From positions 50,237,429 through 50,301,428 of the forward strand of contig NC_083610.1 of assembly GCF_029168945.1 (NCBI RefSeq): DNA of 64,000 nt. The letters run 5' to 3'. Position numbers and translations under genes: made by a program. Below, piece after piece: positions 36,518 through 48,129 of the stretch. The notes below the pieces were generated by a model that was given only the letters and a program-made list of their open reading frames with translations, was not told the origin of the DNA and made no database searches. The first letter of the stretch is position 1. Every line of letters starts with the position of its first letter. Source of the DNA: Cannabis sativa (lineage: Eukaryota; Streptophyta; Magnoliopsida; Rosales; Cannabaceae).

Positions 36518-37345
36518 TTGGGTCTTCAAGTTAGACAGATGGAAGGAGGTACATTTGTATCACAAAGTAAGTATGCCAAGAACCTTGTCAAAAAGTTTGG
36601 CCTTGAGTCGGCTAAACAGGTAAGTTCTCCAATGAGCACCACTTTGAAATTAACAAAAGATGAGCATAGAGTGAAGGTTGACACTACTCTTTATCGTAGT
36701 GTGATTGGTAGTCTATTGTATTTGACTGCTAGTCATCCTGATATCAATTATAGTGTGGGAGTTTGTGCTCAATATCAAAGTAATCCTATGGAATCTCATG
36801 TATCTGCAGTAAAAAAGGATTATTCGATATATTAATAGTACTCTCAACTTTGGAATCTGGTATTCTAAAGATACTAATTCTAATTTGGCTTGTTTTAGTG
36901 ATGCGGATTGGTCAGGCAATGCTGATGATCGCAAGAGTACGAGTGGAGGTTGTTTCTTTCTTGGAAACAATTTGGTTTCTTGGCAAAGAAACAAAATTCT
37001 ATTTCCTTGTCCACTGCTGAGGCTGAGTACATTGCTGCTGGTAGTTGTTGTACTCAATTGTTATGGTTAAAATAAATGTTGATTGACTATGGATTTGAAT
37101 TGGGTGTTTTAACTATTTTTTGTGATAACACTAGTGCCATAAATATTTCCCAAAATTCTTGTTCAACATTCTCGAACAAAACACATTGGTATAAGACATC
37201 ACTTTATTAGGGAACTTGTTGAAAATAAAACTTGGCAGTTAGAATATGTTGATACTGAGAAACAATTGGCTGATATTTTCATAAAGGCCCTAGACTCAAG
37301 TCGCTTTTACTCCCTCAGAAAATCCTTGGGAGTTTGCATTATCTA
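36518..37345 (+). pseudogene. Sirevirus-type RNase H and polyprotein end, broken
   Basis: The parts are MSTTLKLTKDEHRVKVD, ACFSDADWSGNADDRKSTSGG (first catalytic Asp), the LISTAEAEY-equivalent near 37005-37030 in another frame, and a final segment reading FIKALDSSRFYSLRKSLGV before the TAA near 37345. Confidence 0.8.
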
Positions 37346-38818
37346 ATCTCCTTTGTTCTTATTTTTGTATAATATTGTTGAGTTGTTCTTTGCTTACATC
37401 TAATCTTGTTTCTTCTTAGTTGACAAATCATGTTTATGCTTTTGGATGATAATTAGTTTAGGATCTTGTACTTATCATACATTTGAGGCTGAGTTAAAAG
37501 ATTCATGTTACTTCTTATGTGTGATCAGGATTACATAATGTTCTTATATAGAGTTGAGCGACTTTTGTTTCAGCTCTTGTCAGGCCCCTTACTGGAATAG
37601 AGCTACCTATACTGAGGTGTGAAAGTCATATTTTGAGTAAGCTGGAACTTTGTAATTGAGAGTTGTGAAGAGGATGCACTACCATAGAAAAGGGCTACCT
37701 TCAGTATGGTGTGATAGCATCCAGTTGTGGGATCAAATTGAAAAAGGCAAAAAAAAAAAATCTTGCCAAGGACAAGTGAATTCAAGTGTGTTAGTCTCCT
37801 CTACTCAAATATAAATTATCCTGATTAACATTATTTGTAACATGTCTATTTTCTCTCAACATCTATTAAGTGTGGTTGGTTTTTGAGATACTAATTAGTT
37901 ATCCTCTTTTGAAAGCATAATATGTATATTTGTCTCTTGCTATGAAACTTGATTATTTGCTTGCTCTAGAATAACTTATATTTTTTTTACATAATCTCTT
38001 TGTTATTATTTTTATTCAGATTATAAAAAATAAAAATAAAAAATGGAGGGACACGCTTGTGACTTGACTTGTGGGCTAAGAAAATTTTTGCTTTGTTTGG
38101 TAAGTATCAACATTTGATCTAAATTGATTTATTTTGATAAGTTACCTTTTAAAATTTGATTTCATATTCATTGTATTTTGTTATTGACCTTGAAATATTT
38201 CCTTAATTGGCCTATTTTTAGAAAGTATCTTGGTTATTCTTATTTCCTTTTATTTATTTTTTAAAAAAATTATTTTGGAAAAAGAGTGGGGCAGTTTTAT
38301 TGTGATCATGGGCTGGTAGTTTTTCAAATTTTGAGTTGGTTTTCTTTTTTTTTCCACTTTCACATATTTATTTAAACCAACTTTCTTTGTCATTTATTTT
38401 CACCATCTACCCAATTCCTCTTCCTTGTTCGTTCATTTCTCTGTTTTTTTCACTCTCTCTTTCAGATATTCATGGCTAAGATAAAGAATTTAGGGCATTC
38501 AAAAAGGGTGGTGGAACCCGAACCTACCCCCTAAAATGCTTCTCTTGTGGCTCCAATCCTGCTCCTTTCTCCTGCAACTGCTCCTCTTCTAGGAGATTCA
38601 TCGCTTCCTCAGTGTGAATCTCAAAATGTGAAGGTCAAGCCTGCCCCCTCACTGGCACCATCTTTCAACCCTCAAAGTACTTTGATGGAGATTATCCTAA
38701 GTACCCTAAAGCTTCTGTTGGTGCTACTGCTGCTGCTGGTGCAAGTTCCAGTTCTGCTCCTGCAGATGTCCAGGAGGTCAAGCAGTAAGTTCTTCAAGCG
38801 AACAATCTCTTGCTGCCA
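37346..38818 (+). other. 3' internal region of the Sirevirus-like element with possible extra-ORF remnant
   Basis: Non-coding sequence, T-rich in places, until a short frame at 38473 (MAKIKNLGHSKRVVEPEP, then a stop). The following Ser/Ala/Pro-rich sequence runs up to 38818, where the gypsy LTR begins. Many Sireviruses carry an additional env-like ORF here. The fragment fits by place, but homology could not be shown. Confidence 0.4.
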
Positions 38819-39590
38819 TGTATTATACCCAAAATTTGGCTAGCAAATGAGAGGAAGACACATGTCAAGCGAGGAAGAATAAGAACTCAGACACATAATC
38901 ATAATTACACTTGCAATGGAATAACTCGTTAAAAGCATAATTAACAGAGTATGTTTACAACTCGGCTGACTGATTAGTCTTATGCGAGATAAAAAATATA
39001 CAAAATGTTGCCTTGAGCCTCGATGAGAAACCATGTAACTTTAGGTGTACAAGACGAGGCACTAATCTCGTTACGTGGAGGAGATATAATGACAATGGAG
39101 ACACTTAGCGTATAATGTATGGTATACAAACTAAATACAATAGATGGGTGAACCAAGGCGAGAGGTAGCGAGGCATCCACCTCGCTGTAGGAAGGCATGC
39201 ACGCGAAAAAGATCATCTCGTCACCCGAAACTGTGGTTGTCAGATTTAAGGTAAAAGCATTATCCACCTTGGAAAGACATATGACAAGCTCCAGCTTGCT
39301 ATCAAGATTAACTCTACTCTATTCCCAGCGAGGCATTCCAATACGATATGGCCTAAAATATATTTAATACACGTTCATTTTGACCTTGTAAAAGCGAGAT
39401 ATTCACACCTGTGTGAAATTTAAATAAAAACCGCATTTACTTAACGTGATATGTAATCAGATCCCATGATTTCAGGGGATGATCGTTGTAAAGACTACGA
39501 TCAAATTTGTAAATTAACTACCTACTATGTGATTATAAATAGTGGCAGGTTAGATCAAAAGAGGGACGAAAAAATCATCACCTGAACAGG
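38819..39590 (+). repeat. LTR (partial) of the nested gypsy element
   Basis: Starts TGTATTATACCCAAAATTTGG and shares blocks with 8506-9367 and 49386-49775 (for example TTATGCGAGAT versus TTAAGCGAGAT). A TATA box (TTATAAATAG) is at about 39533-39542. The expected TG...CA end before the gag is not found, so the R/U5 part is probably shortened. Confidence 0.65.
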
Positions 39591-39679
39591 CTACTAGCTC
39601 CGAGAAAACCCAGTATTGGGGACTTAGAATCGAAGGGCCTAGGATAAACAACAACTAGTCTCTTCCTAATCAGGTTGAT

Positions 39680-40800
39680 GAGGATGGCGCCTACGATCCA
39701 ACCAGGTACATACCTATCGTTGAGTTAGAAAACTGCCATCTTAGGTGCTGATTGGAGGAAGCAAACCGGCGTAATGCCAAACTAAAGCGTGAAATAGCCG
39801 CAGTCAGGGCGACACAGGAGAATAGTTCCCAAAATCAACCTGACCTTGGAGATAGAGATCCACGAGGCAAACCTCGTAAGTCGCAAACCAAGGGGCAGGA
39901 GACAACCCAAAGATATTCCCAGAACTCTCAGGGGAGGCAACCTGAGGAAACTGAGGAAAGTCTGGGGACACAGCCTGGGACCTGTAGAACATCAGTCAGA
40001 GATTGCCAACCCTCTCTCCAAGCTCGAGGTGAATCAAACCTTAAGAAGAAGAGCAGAACGAGAAGAGGCGAGGGCTACCGCGAGGCATACAGTACCTCAT
40101 AATCGATCAATGCGAGGAGGAGAGAACATTCATCACAGTGATGATCAAAAAGGCATAATGCAGGATATAGGAAGAGCAAGATCCGACAGCTGTCACGACA
40201 CCTACGAGAAAGAACACTTGAACTTGAAAAAACCTAATCTTCGTCAACAACTTGGTCCAAAGCAAAGGGATTTATTCCATTTGCAAATAGACGAGTTGGA
40301 GACTAAGTTCAGGAGGCAAGTCAGGGAATCAGGAAAGTAATCAAGGTACGATTCTGTTGAAGAATTCAAGTCGGAAGCTTCAGGATCAAAGAGAAAAGAC
40401 GATTCCAAAAGGCTGACCAAAGATAAGAAACAGAAGAAACACGACAAATATATATGCTGACTATACTAAGCTTAATGAAACTTGAGAAAATATCTACCTC
40501 GCACATGTACAGGAAGTCGTTTTTAGTGAGCCAAAACCTATGAGACACGTGAAACGTAAAAGGGATCCAACAAAACGATGTGAATACCATGGAGATATTG
40601 GACATACCACGGAAGAGTGTCGTTAGTTGAAGGACGAGATAGAAGGTCTCATGGCACGAGGAAACTTTCAACAATATGTAAAGGGGCAGGACAATGCCCA
40701 TGATCAGCCTGATCTACCCAGTAACTCAAGTGACCAGGGATCATAACCTTCCTCTATAAGAGGAGGGGATACCTCAGTGACCTCGAGAGGGAACGCGTCA
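39680..40800 (+). pseudogene. Gypsy gag remnant with CCHC-type motif
   Basis: Open segments in two frames carry a charged helical start (LEEANRRNAKLKREI) and a basic middle. The motif CEYHGDIGHTTEEC is at about 40588-40630, followed, after a TAG, by LKDEIEGLMARGNFQQYV. This last block is the standard end of gag in Tat-type Ty3/gypsy elements. The conserved gag core before the knuckle is missing, and frames change near 39900 and 40340. Confidence 0.75.
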
Positions 40801-41343
40801 CAAGAAGACAAGGGGCAGTTAATCCGGTAAAGCTATTACATAAAAGTATTGCAAAGAAAGTAAATACCAGCTCTTCAGGGTTGTCGTATTAAGCTGCTAC
40901 GGGGAAAGTTGGTCGTCAACCAGAAGTAGTTAAAGACAAACAACTAAAACCAGGACTAGTTCACCTGGAACCCCAGGATATGACAGGGATTGACCCTGGA
41001 TATTGAAACAATTGTGGGAATATGTTAAGGATTGACCCTGAACATCAAAACCCGTTCTATCAAAACCAGATGCTTTTGGAGATTGATAAAATAAAAAATT
41101 GAACTAGGGAAGTTCTTATGAGATTAATGATTGTAAATCGCATCGCTGATGTAATATTTTGAACTTCAGTTGTGAATGAAATAATCATTTCTTTCAACAA
41201 GTAATTACAAAGTTTTACTCTTTAAAATTACTTAAGGGGCATTTATGTATGATTAACCAGAATTCATCTGGAAATACATGGTATAATGCAAACCCACCAT
41301 TTCAAAAATTAAAAAAAAAATGAAAATTTTCTAAAAGGTCCTC

Positions 41344-41530
41344 GACCAAACCTTTTTGACGAAAGAGGGGTCGAACTGTTATAACTCCCTGACCAAACCT
41401 TTTTGACGAGAGAGGGGTCGAATCGTTATAACTCCCTGATCAAACCTTTCTGACGAGAAAGGGATCAAACAACTATAATTTTTTATTTAAAACCTATATG
41501 ACGGGAAAGGAAATCAAAAGTTATAAATGA
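41344..41530. repeat. 47-bp tandem repeat, about four units
   Basis: Units start at 41344, 41391, 41438 and about 41487 with GACCAAACCTTTTTGACGA-type sequence. The first three are close copies and the last is degenerate. It lies between the gag remnant and the antisense gene, where long-3'-region gypsy elements often hold tandem repeats. Confidence 0.85.
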
Positions 41531-42082
41531 GATATAACTCATAACTCCGGCATAAAGCTGAATACTAACGGCTCGCACTAAAGGAAAGTATTAAACAAGA
41601 CATCGCAACGTCTTGAAAAAGTACTTAAACCTAACACGTGGGTAGAAGAGCTAACTACTCATGTAAGCAATAAAGATGTATACAAAGTGACAAGGTCATT
41701 AAAAATATATTTATGTTTGCTTGAAATAAAATCACTTTTGATGATCGCGATGCAGAATCAATAACTGCTCGCAAATTGAGGGTAGGGCAGAAGCTAAGCT
41801 GCTTGCTCGTAAAGTAGGTTATTAACTACCTAACGTTAGAAAGAAATACGAGCAATGGAAACCTCTAATAAACTTTATGCAAATGATTGTTTAAATTATG
41901 AATGAAACACAATCAAACAAGCACATGTTGAAGTTTAAACTTAAAAGTATGAGGCTTTAAAAAGCAAAGTTGGCCATCCAACTTTGCAAATGTGTCTTTA
42001 CAAAAAGTGCCACCAGGGGCAAACCATTGTCTCGGCTGAAAGGCCATTTTCAAAAAAAAAAAGAGATAAATAAAAACCAAGT

Positions 42083-45000
42083 CTACTTGGTGGGAGACTT
42101 GGATAAATCTTCTTCTTCTTCCTCTGCCTCGGCCTCTTCCTCCTCCTTCCTTGACTTCTCGCAGAAAGCCAGAGTTTCCTCTTCCTTCTCCTCCAAGAAG
42201 CTTGTGTCCATGTTGGGATTCTCCATCCACGGTCAATACACAGTACGAATGCCAACCTTGTTACATCGTTCTATGGTTTCGACCTCCTTTTCAGCGAGCT
42301 TCTTCTCAAATTCATCAGCTTGGGCCTTGATGGTCTTCTCGGCTTCTCCAAGATCTTTCTTTGACTTCTCGACTTCTTGTCTGAGGCAGGTGATTTCCTG
42401 TTGGGCATTGTCCCATTGCTTAATCACAACCACACATTGTGATAGTAATTTTTGGACCTCGCCCTCCAGGTATTTAAGCCGCTCCGAGAGTCGTTGATTG
42501 GAAGCAAAAGAGAGGAAAGAAGCCTGGAGAATTATGAACAAATGAATATGAGAAAAAAGAGAAATAATAATAATAATAATACGACCAACTTACCATGAAG
42601 TTGTAGTCCAAGTTCCTTAAAAACGTCTCTTCTGGACTCCCAATATTGATTAAATCCCAATTAAAGGGAAGGAGAGCCTTAAGTTTGTGTCAGCAAGCAA
42701 TCCCGTATGCCTAGGTGAATTCAGATCCAGCCTCCCCCGCTGCAGCCAACAAGGTCTCAATGGCCTTGCTCGAGGAGGTAGAAGCATGACCTGTCTCAGT
42801 AGGAGGAGTGTTGGTGTTGGGGGTGACTTGAGGAGGAACTTGTTCTCGGGTCTTGGTATCAGAGACCTCGAGGTCAATAGGCTTAGACAATGACTTCTTT
42901 TTGTGGGCAGTGGTTTTCCTTTGCCTTTTGGGAGGTACCACCTCGGCATTTGTGGGGACCTGTGGGTTGGTTCCCCTCTTCTTCCCTTTTTGATCCATGA
43001 TATCTTCAAAACCTCCCATGTCTGCAAAACAAAATAAAGTGTTACTATTATTAAAAAAGCAGATAAAAAAAGAGGGGGAGTAAAATTTTCCACCTAAGGG
43101 ATTTACCAAAGTCACTAGAAGGCGAGCTATCACTAGAAGAGGGGGTAGAAGGACCGTAATATCCACTAAAATCCCTACAGCCTATAATCTTGAATATATC
43201 AAAGGGCTCGATGGGTTCTAAATCCCAGCTCTCGTCTTATGACTTGCCCTATCTGTCATAGTGCCATACTGCACATCTATACCATAATATGACTCGTGAT
43301 AGTAAATCTGGACGTGGAATCTAGGGTACCAGCTGTCAAACTTATGAGTGACTCGTTCTACGAGAAGGGAATCCCAAATATAAAAATTAAGGCTGGTATC
43401 TCGGAAGGTGACTAATGTGTTACGTTCAGCCCTAAGTACTGTGGGAGACCAACCACATTGATTACCTCAGGACGCTCCTTCACCGACTTCCCGAGAGGTA
43501 GTGTTTTCAAGATATTGTGCTCGAGCCACGCGATCCCAGGCCTTATCCTCTTCTGGAACGGGAACCTACTGCCAAGAAGAATACTTGGGAAACTTATAAT
43601 CACAAGTATACTCCTTGTCACTAAGAAGGCCCACCGATCTCAGCTTGGCCTCATTCAAAAGGAAGTCGCATGACCTAATAAGGCCATGGGGAAGAGTCAT
43701 CAGGCGCCTGTGCCGACTGGCCATCTTGGGGATAGGGATGGGTCTCATCGAGAGAGCTATAAAAAAAACAAAACATTGGTCAGAAAACTGAAAGACAAGG
43801 ATTAATGTAACTGAGCATGAGGAAAACAATCACTTACGAATTCTACGAATTGTGGTTGTGCAAATTGAGGAAAGACCAAATGTCCAGAAGAAGTTATCTT
43901 TGAAAAACACTTTGTTTGGCAAGTCCACAATAATTTTAGGCTCGCTAGAATGAGTACCAAGATAATAGAAACCCCCTACGGCATTCTTTTTCGCTGGAAC
44001 GGCCTTAACCGAATAGAGATACTCGATTTCTACTGGTGTGGGTCATTACCAGTTCAGAATTTTATACAAGACCTTCAAACTAGCGAGAATCCTATAAGAG
44101 ATAGGATTCAACTGGAACGGGCAACCCCAAGGTGGTTTATGTAATCCTTGAAGTAGTCTCAAAGAGGAAGTATGGTCCATGCACTGATATGCTCAAGGCT
44201 TCAGGCGCCCATGCCAGTCGAGCCACTGGTACTAGTCTCACCACTGGCCCCTGGGATACCGCTTGAAAAGTGCACGAGGGGAAACAACTAAACTCACCCT
44301 CTCGCACTGACCTAACTTGGCATGATCACCCAAGTTTGATTCCACAGGTCTTCAATATATCACCCGTGTAGCCTGAGATAGATCACACCTTCGATTCTAT
44401 TAACTCAGCTTTAAAGTGACTCTCGGGTCCTAGGGAATCTTTGATGTACGTGGCTTGGGAGGCATTATTTCAAAGTCCAAGTCACCTGGTTCAAAAGCAT
44501 TCGTGACTTTGGGTAAAAACAAAGGCTTTGCCAAAGGAATAAAGGACACGCTGAGAGGTTCCGGCCAAGCCGCATCTCCCAAGAATTATCATTTGCCTTC
44601 GGAGATTTCTTTCAAGAAACGCCTATAACAACTAGCATTACTTTCTAGTTGGTTCTCACTACATGTTCCCTAACCCTAGCATCATTCAACTCTAATTTGG
44701 AGGTGGGTTTTGAAGGGTTGGGTTTATACGGGATGGTTGATTCTGTAGGAAACTCGAGTTCAAAATCTTTTGGACGATAAATTCCTAAACCAGAGTGGGA
44801 CATTGCTGCAAGCAAAAAGTGGTCCCAATCCCTGGAGAGAATTTTATCAAACCCGAAGGTGGTGAGTTGGAGATTTTGAAAAAACCTACTTATTGCCTGA
44901 ACCCTAGTATCGAGCTAAATATAGTTTAACCCTAAAAAACTACCAAAACCAAATAAGATGGCAACGATACAAACAAATTAAGCAACAATTAAACACAATG

Positions 45001-45200
45001 AAACAAGCATGTAAAGGAGGAAAGCAACTTACTGTTTGAAGTTAGGGCTTGGGGAAATGAATGGTTGTACGGTCTTCAAATCTTCGAATGTAGTAAGGAT
45101 CGCTTTGAGAAGAAGAAGTCAGAGGAAACTCGTTGAAAAAATGTCAAAGACAGGGATGGAATGCAAATCCTCAAGCAAACTTGATGGTGATTCTTAGCGA
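42083..45200 (-). pseudogene. Antisense spliced accessory gene of the gypsy fragment, decayed
   Basis: Read on the minus strand. A leader rich in CTTCTT and CCCTAAC motifs (about 45200-45030) ends at a donor-like AGTAAGTTG. A first coding segment starts at 44803 (MSHSGLGIYRPKDFE) and stops after 52 codons. Decayed segments follow at 44600-43400, including MASRHRRLMTLPHGL. A basic exon (43018-42594, MDQKGKKRGTNPQ, PPKRQRKT) has two stops. A good intron (42593-42524) and a final exon (42523-42083) with a strong coiled coil (RLSERLKYLEGEVQKLLSQC) and a Glu-rich tail follow, interrupted by a TGA at 42233. Antisense genes with their own promoter are known in the long 3' region of some Tat-type elements such as Grande. 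Correspondence here is by position and style only. Confidence 0.6.
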
Positions 45201-45220
45201 AGAAGCTTAAGAATTTTTTT

Positions 45221-46214
45221 TTGCTCTTTTCTATCTTAGGAAAGAATCATTTTTTAGCTAGATTTTTCTTTGTTTGGAAACTTCTTGTAAGAGAAGAAAT
45301 TCTCTTATGGAAAGTTTGTTTTTGTGGAAACTTTGACTATTATTATTCTCCTTAATGAGAACGATTGTGTCTTGATAAGATCAGATTAAACACACTGTTT
45401 ATGGCAGGTATCAAGACCAAATACATGATTAGACACATTTTTGGCAAGTTTCCTTTTCTGGTCTGATTTGCTGCAACAGTATTTGTCTCTGATGCTGCAG
45501 ATCAGGATTTTTTTAAGGAAAGGTTTGTACAGCAGCTGATTCGACTTTGTGGCTGTCTCTAGGATTTCTATGTTCTATAAATAGAACCTAAAGAGCAGCC
45601 ATTCGAATCAACTCTTCTAGCTTTCATTTTTTGCATTTTCTCATTTGTGAAGAGAGAGTTCTTTTTGTGAGAACCTAGTTGTTCATCTAGGTTCTAGTTT
45701 TTTCATATGTGTTCTTACTCTGTCTTAGGGTTGGTTAGAACACTTGATTGAATAAGAGAGAGGTCTTCGGGAGAAGACTTGTTCAAGCCTTACTTTTGGA
45801 GGAAGTAAGCACTCACACATCAAAGACGAAGGGAGTTCGCTGTTTGAATGTGGTTCAGAAATAAGATTCATAAAGTGTATTACAAAGGATTGCGGCAATA
45901 ATTTAGAGGGAGTCTAAACTTGTTTAAGTCAATTGTCTTTGTAATTGTTGATACTTTATTAATTGATTTCTTTCTCTGGGCATGGCCCCGTGGACTAGGA
46001 GTGTTCGAAAGAAAACTGATACCACATACAAATCTCTTGTGTCAAGTGATTTAATTTTTTGCAATTATTTTTATATTCTATCTGTTCTGGTTTGTCTCTG
46101 CAAAACTAGTTTCTGTAGTAACTGAATTACATTCTGCTGCTGTAGACGTATACAGTTTTATATTTATTATATTTCTGTAATTATTATTGGCATTTGTAAA
46201 AACTTGGTTTTTCA
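45221..46214 (+). repeat. 3' LTR of the Sirevirus-like element, 5' truncated
   Basis: Aligns with 31421-32415 nearly throughout, including the TATA box (CTATAAATAG near 45577) and the end TTGGTTTTTCA. Followed by the target-site duplication GGAGC at 46215-46219. Confidence 0.9.
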
Positions 46215-46258
46215 GGAGCCAATGGTAGCTGTTAAGAATGAACCATGGGGGTAATATC
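46215..46258 (-). pseudogene. 5' continuation of the split LINE ORF2
   Basis: On the minus strand these 44 bases read YYPHGSFLTATIGS in the same frame that continues as NPSFVWGSILEAQ at 31315 once the 14.9-kb insertion is left out. The combined block is the usual link between the LINE RT and its zf-RVT domain. Upstream it is cut by LTR C. Confidence 0.8.
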
Positions 46259-48129
46259 TGTTGAGTTGTTTGCCCTAAATAAAACTCATTTCAATATAAT
46301 TAGATTTACTAATTAATAAAGATCAGAAACCGCTTTTATGTTGCATGGTTCACATGATTTATTTCATGATTATGTTTAATATATAAATTCTATTAAGTCC
46401 TGAATTTGTATATAAATATGTATATATTTGTTCATGATTATAGTATCGTTAGCACAGTGGAATATAATCATAATTATATGTTCAAAAGTTTAATTCTCAT
46501 GATTTGTCAGTTCACTGGATTTGGACTGACATGATAAACGGCGATAAGGTATACTTACACCTTGGATAAGTGTTATGTCCTTTCCAGAACATTGGCAAAG
46601 TTTACCAGTATCTGATGTATGGAGTATACATTAGAAGGGAGCGATATTGATCTTGGATAAAATATCATAAACTTACCGCTATATCTTTTAAGTCAATATC
46701 AATGATTGATCTTAGGTATATGGCTCTTAATCCTGATATGGTTAGGTTCAGCTTAGTTGCATTATTTATATTCTTCAAGTTGTTCGTGGAAGCTAACTAA
46801 TGGTTCTGGCGGATATTTACATCTTGGGAACATGGTAGTTCAATTGAGTGGGAGCGCTGATCATAGATATGGAATCTATAGCTTCTATAAGTATTTAGAA
46901 GTGAAACGATGATTTCCTTCGAGCTTAGCTGAAAAGAGATAAATGATTGAGATCTCATTTTAGTAATTATATTAGTTTACTGAAATATCATTTATAGGCA
47001 GCTAAGTATTTTAAGGATAAAATATATTGAAGGGTAGAACGGTAAATTTGTCCATATTCAATATAGATCATCTATAGAGGATCTTTGACTACTAGGATTA
47101 TAACAATGGATAATCATAACGTATCTATATCGTAGTACATATAGAGTGTTCTATATAATTGAGAGTGTTATTCAATTCCAAATCTATAGTGGCGCAAGGC
47201 GGAATTAATAAGTTAGAGAATTTACTTGGTGAATTCTAGATCTACTTATTGAAAGCTCGGTTATATAGGCACATGGTCCCCTCACTAGTTGAGATAATAT
47301 TGCTTGCAGACTCAGTTAATTGATTTTAATTAATCAATTATAATTCTAAAATTAGACTATGTCTTATTTATGAATTTTCACTAAGCAAGGGCTTAATTGT
47401 GAAGAAAAAATATTTTGGGGTCAATTTATTAATTAAGAGAGTTTGCATGGTCTAAATAATAAATTATATAAATGACAATTTATTTGATAATTAATTATAA
47501 TTATTAAATAAATATTTTTGGTATTTATAGGATTGAATTGGAAAATATGGTATTATTGAAAGAAGAATAAGTGGTTGAAAAAGTGGCAAAATTGTAACTA
47601 GAGATTGGTCCTTTGTATGGCCGACCCTAGTGTTGATTTTTGCCTAATATTTTTTTTTCATCCATATAATTTAGCCCTAAGCCCTAGTTGAAACACTCTA
47701 AAAGGAACATGGTGCTCTCACTCATCCATTTTTGACAATTTAACTATTACCTTCAACCTAGATGAGAGAGTTCCTTCCATAGTGATTTCAGCCTCCTTCA
47801 TTGTTCTTCCTTATTCGAACCTTGAGTGAAAGAGTGTCATGCCCACACATAGCAAGTCAAGTACTCAATCCTAGTGAGTAAGACGGTGGTAACCAAACCC
47901 GAAGGAGAGAAAGAGATCCAGGTTCAGATCTTGATAATGCTCTGCTACATAAGGGAATCAAGGGCTAGAGATTTTGAACGGAAGGAGTCATTATATTCTG
48001 CTGCAATCAATGTAAGATTTTCTTAAACTCTTATGTGTTTATTTCATTGTTTTAGAGATATTTATATTTAGGATGTTAATTCAACATACTTGTTAGTAAA
48101 TCTAGATCCTAGTAAAATATTCCCAAAAA
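46259..48129 (+). mobile_element. LTR C: third copy of the long-LTR family, probably a 5' LTR
   Basis: It begins TGTTGAGTTGTTTGCCC and ends near CCCAAAA (48122-48128), matching LTR A and B over its length. The next bases, CCTCAGAGCCATGG (48134-48147), look like a decayed primer-binding site (TGGTATCAGAGCCATGG is common). This suggests a 5' LTR with some internal sequence after it. No second LTR is seen downstream, and no 5-bp duplication is evident. Confidence 0.8.

Larger units (their letters stand above)
38819..45220 (+). mobile_element. Ty3/gypsy fragment (Tat-like) nested in the Sirevirus, pol missing
   Basis: It begins with a TGTATTATACCC-type LTR (38819 to about 39590). A shortened gag with CCHC-like motif follows, then a 47-bp tandem repeat and a long 3' part with an antisense gene. 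No reverse transcriptase, integrase or 3' LTR is present. The right border meets the copia 3' LTR inside a T run. A deletion that removed the gypsy 3' LTR, the copia 3' internal end and the first 105 bp of the copia 3' LTR would explain the structure. Tat lineage is inferred from the gag motif and from the antisense ORF in an expanded 3' region. Confidence 0.7.
31316..46214 (+). mobile_element. Sirevirus-like Ty1/copia element, 14.9 kb with nested gypsy fragment, TSD GGAGC
   Basis: The 5' LTR is 31316-32415. The 3' LTR is 45221-46214 and lacks about the first 105 bp. GGAGC is duplicated at 31311-31315 and 46215-46219. The primer-binding site TGGTATCAAAGC follows the 5' LTR at about 32418. Gag has two separate CCHC knuckles, as in Sireviruses, then protease, integrase, RT and RNase H remnants. 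About 1.5 kb of sequence follows pol. The interior is interrupted at 38819 by a gypsy fragment that runs to about 45220. All coding parts carry stops. Confidence 0.88.

Noticed and set aside
41970..42497. Plus-strand Ser-rich frame of 175 codons
   Set aside because: Shadow of the coiled-coil, Glu-rich antisense exon; Ser-rich translations are typical of the reverse of Glu/Lys-rich coding sequence.
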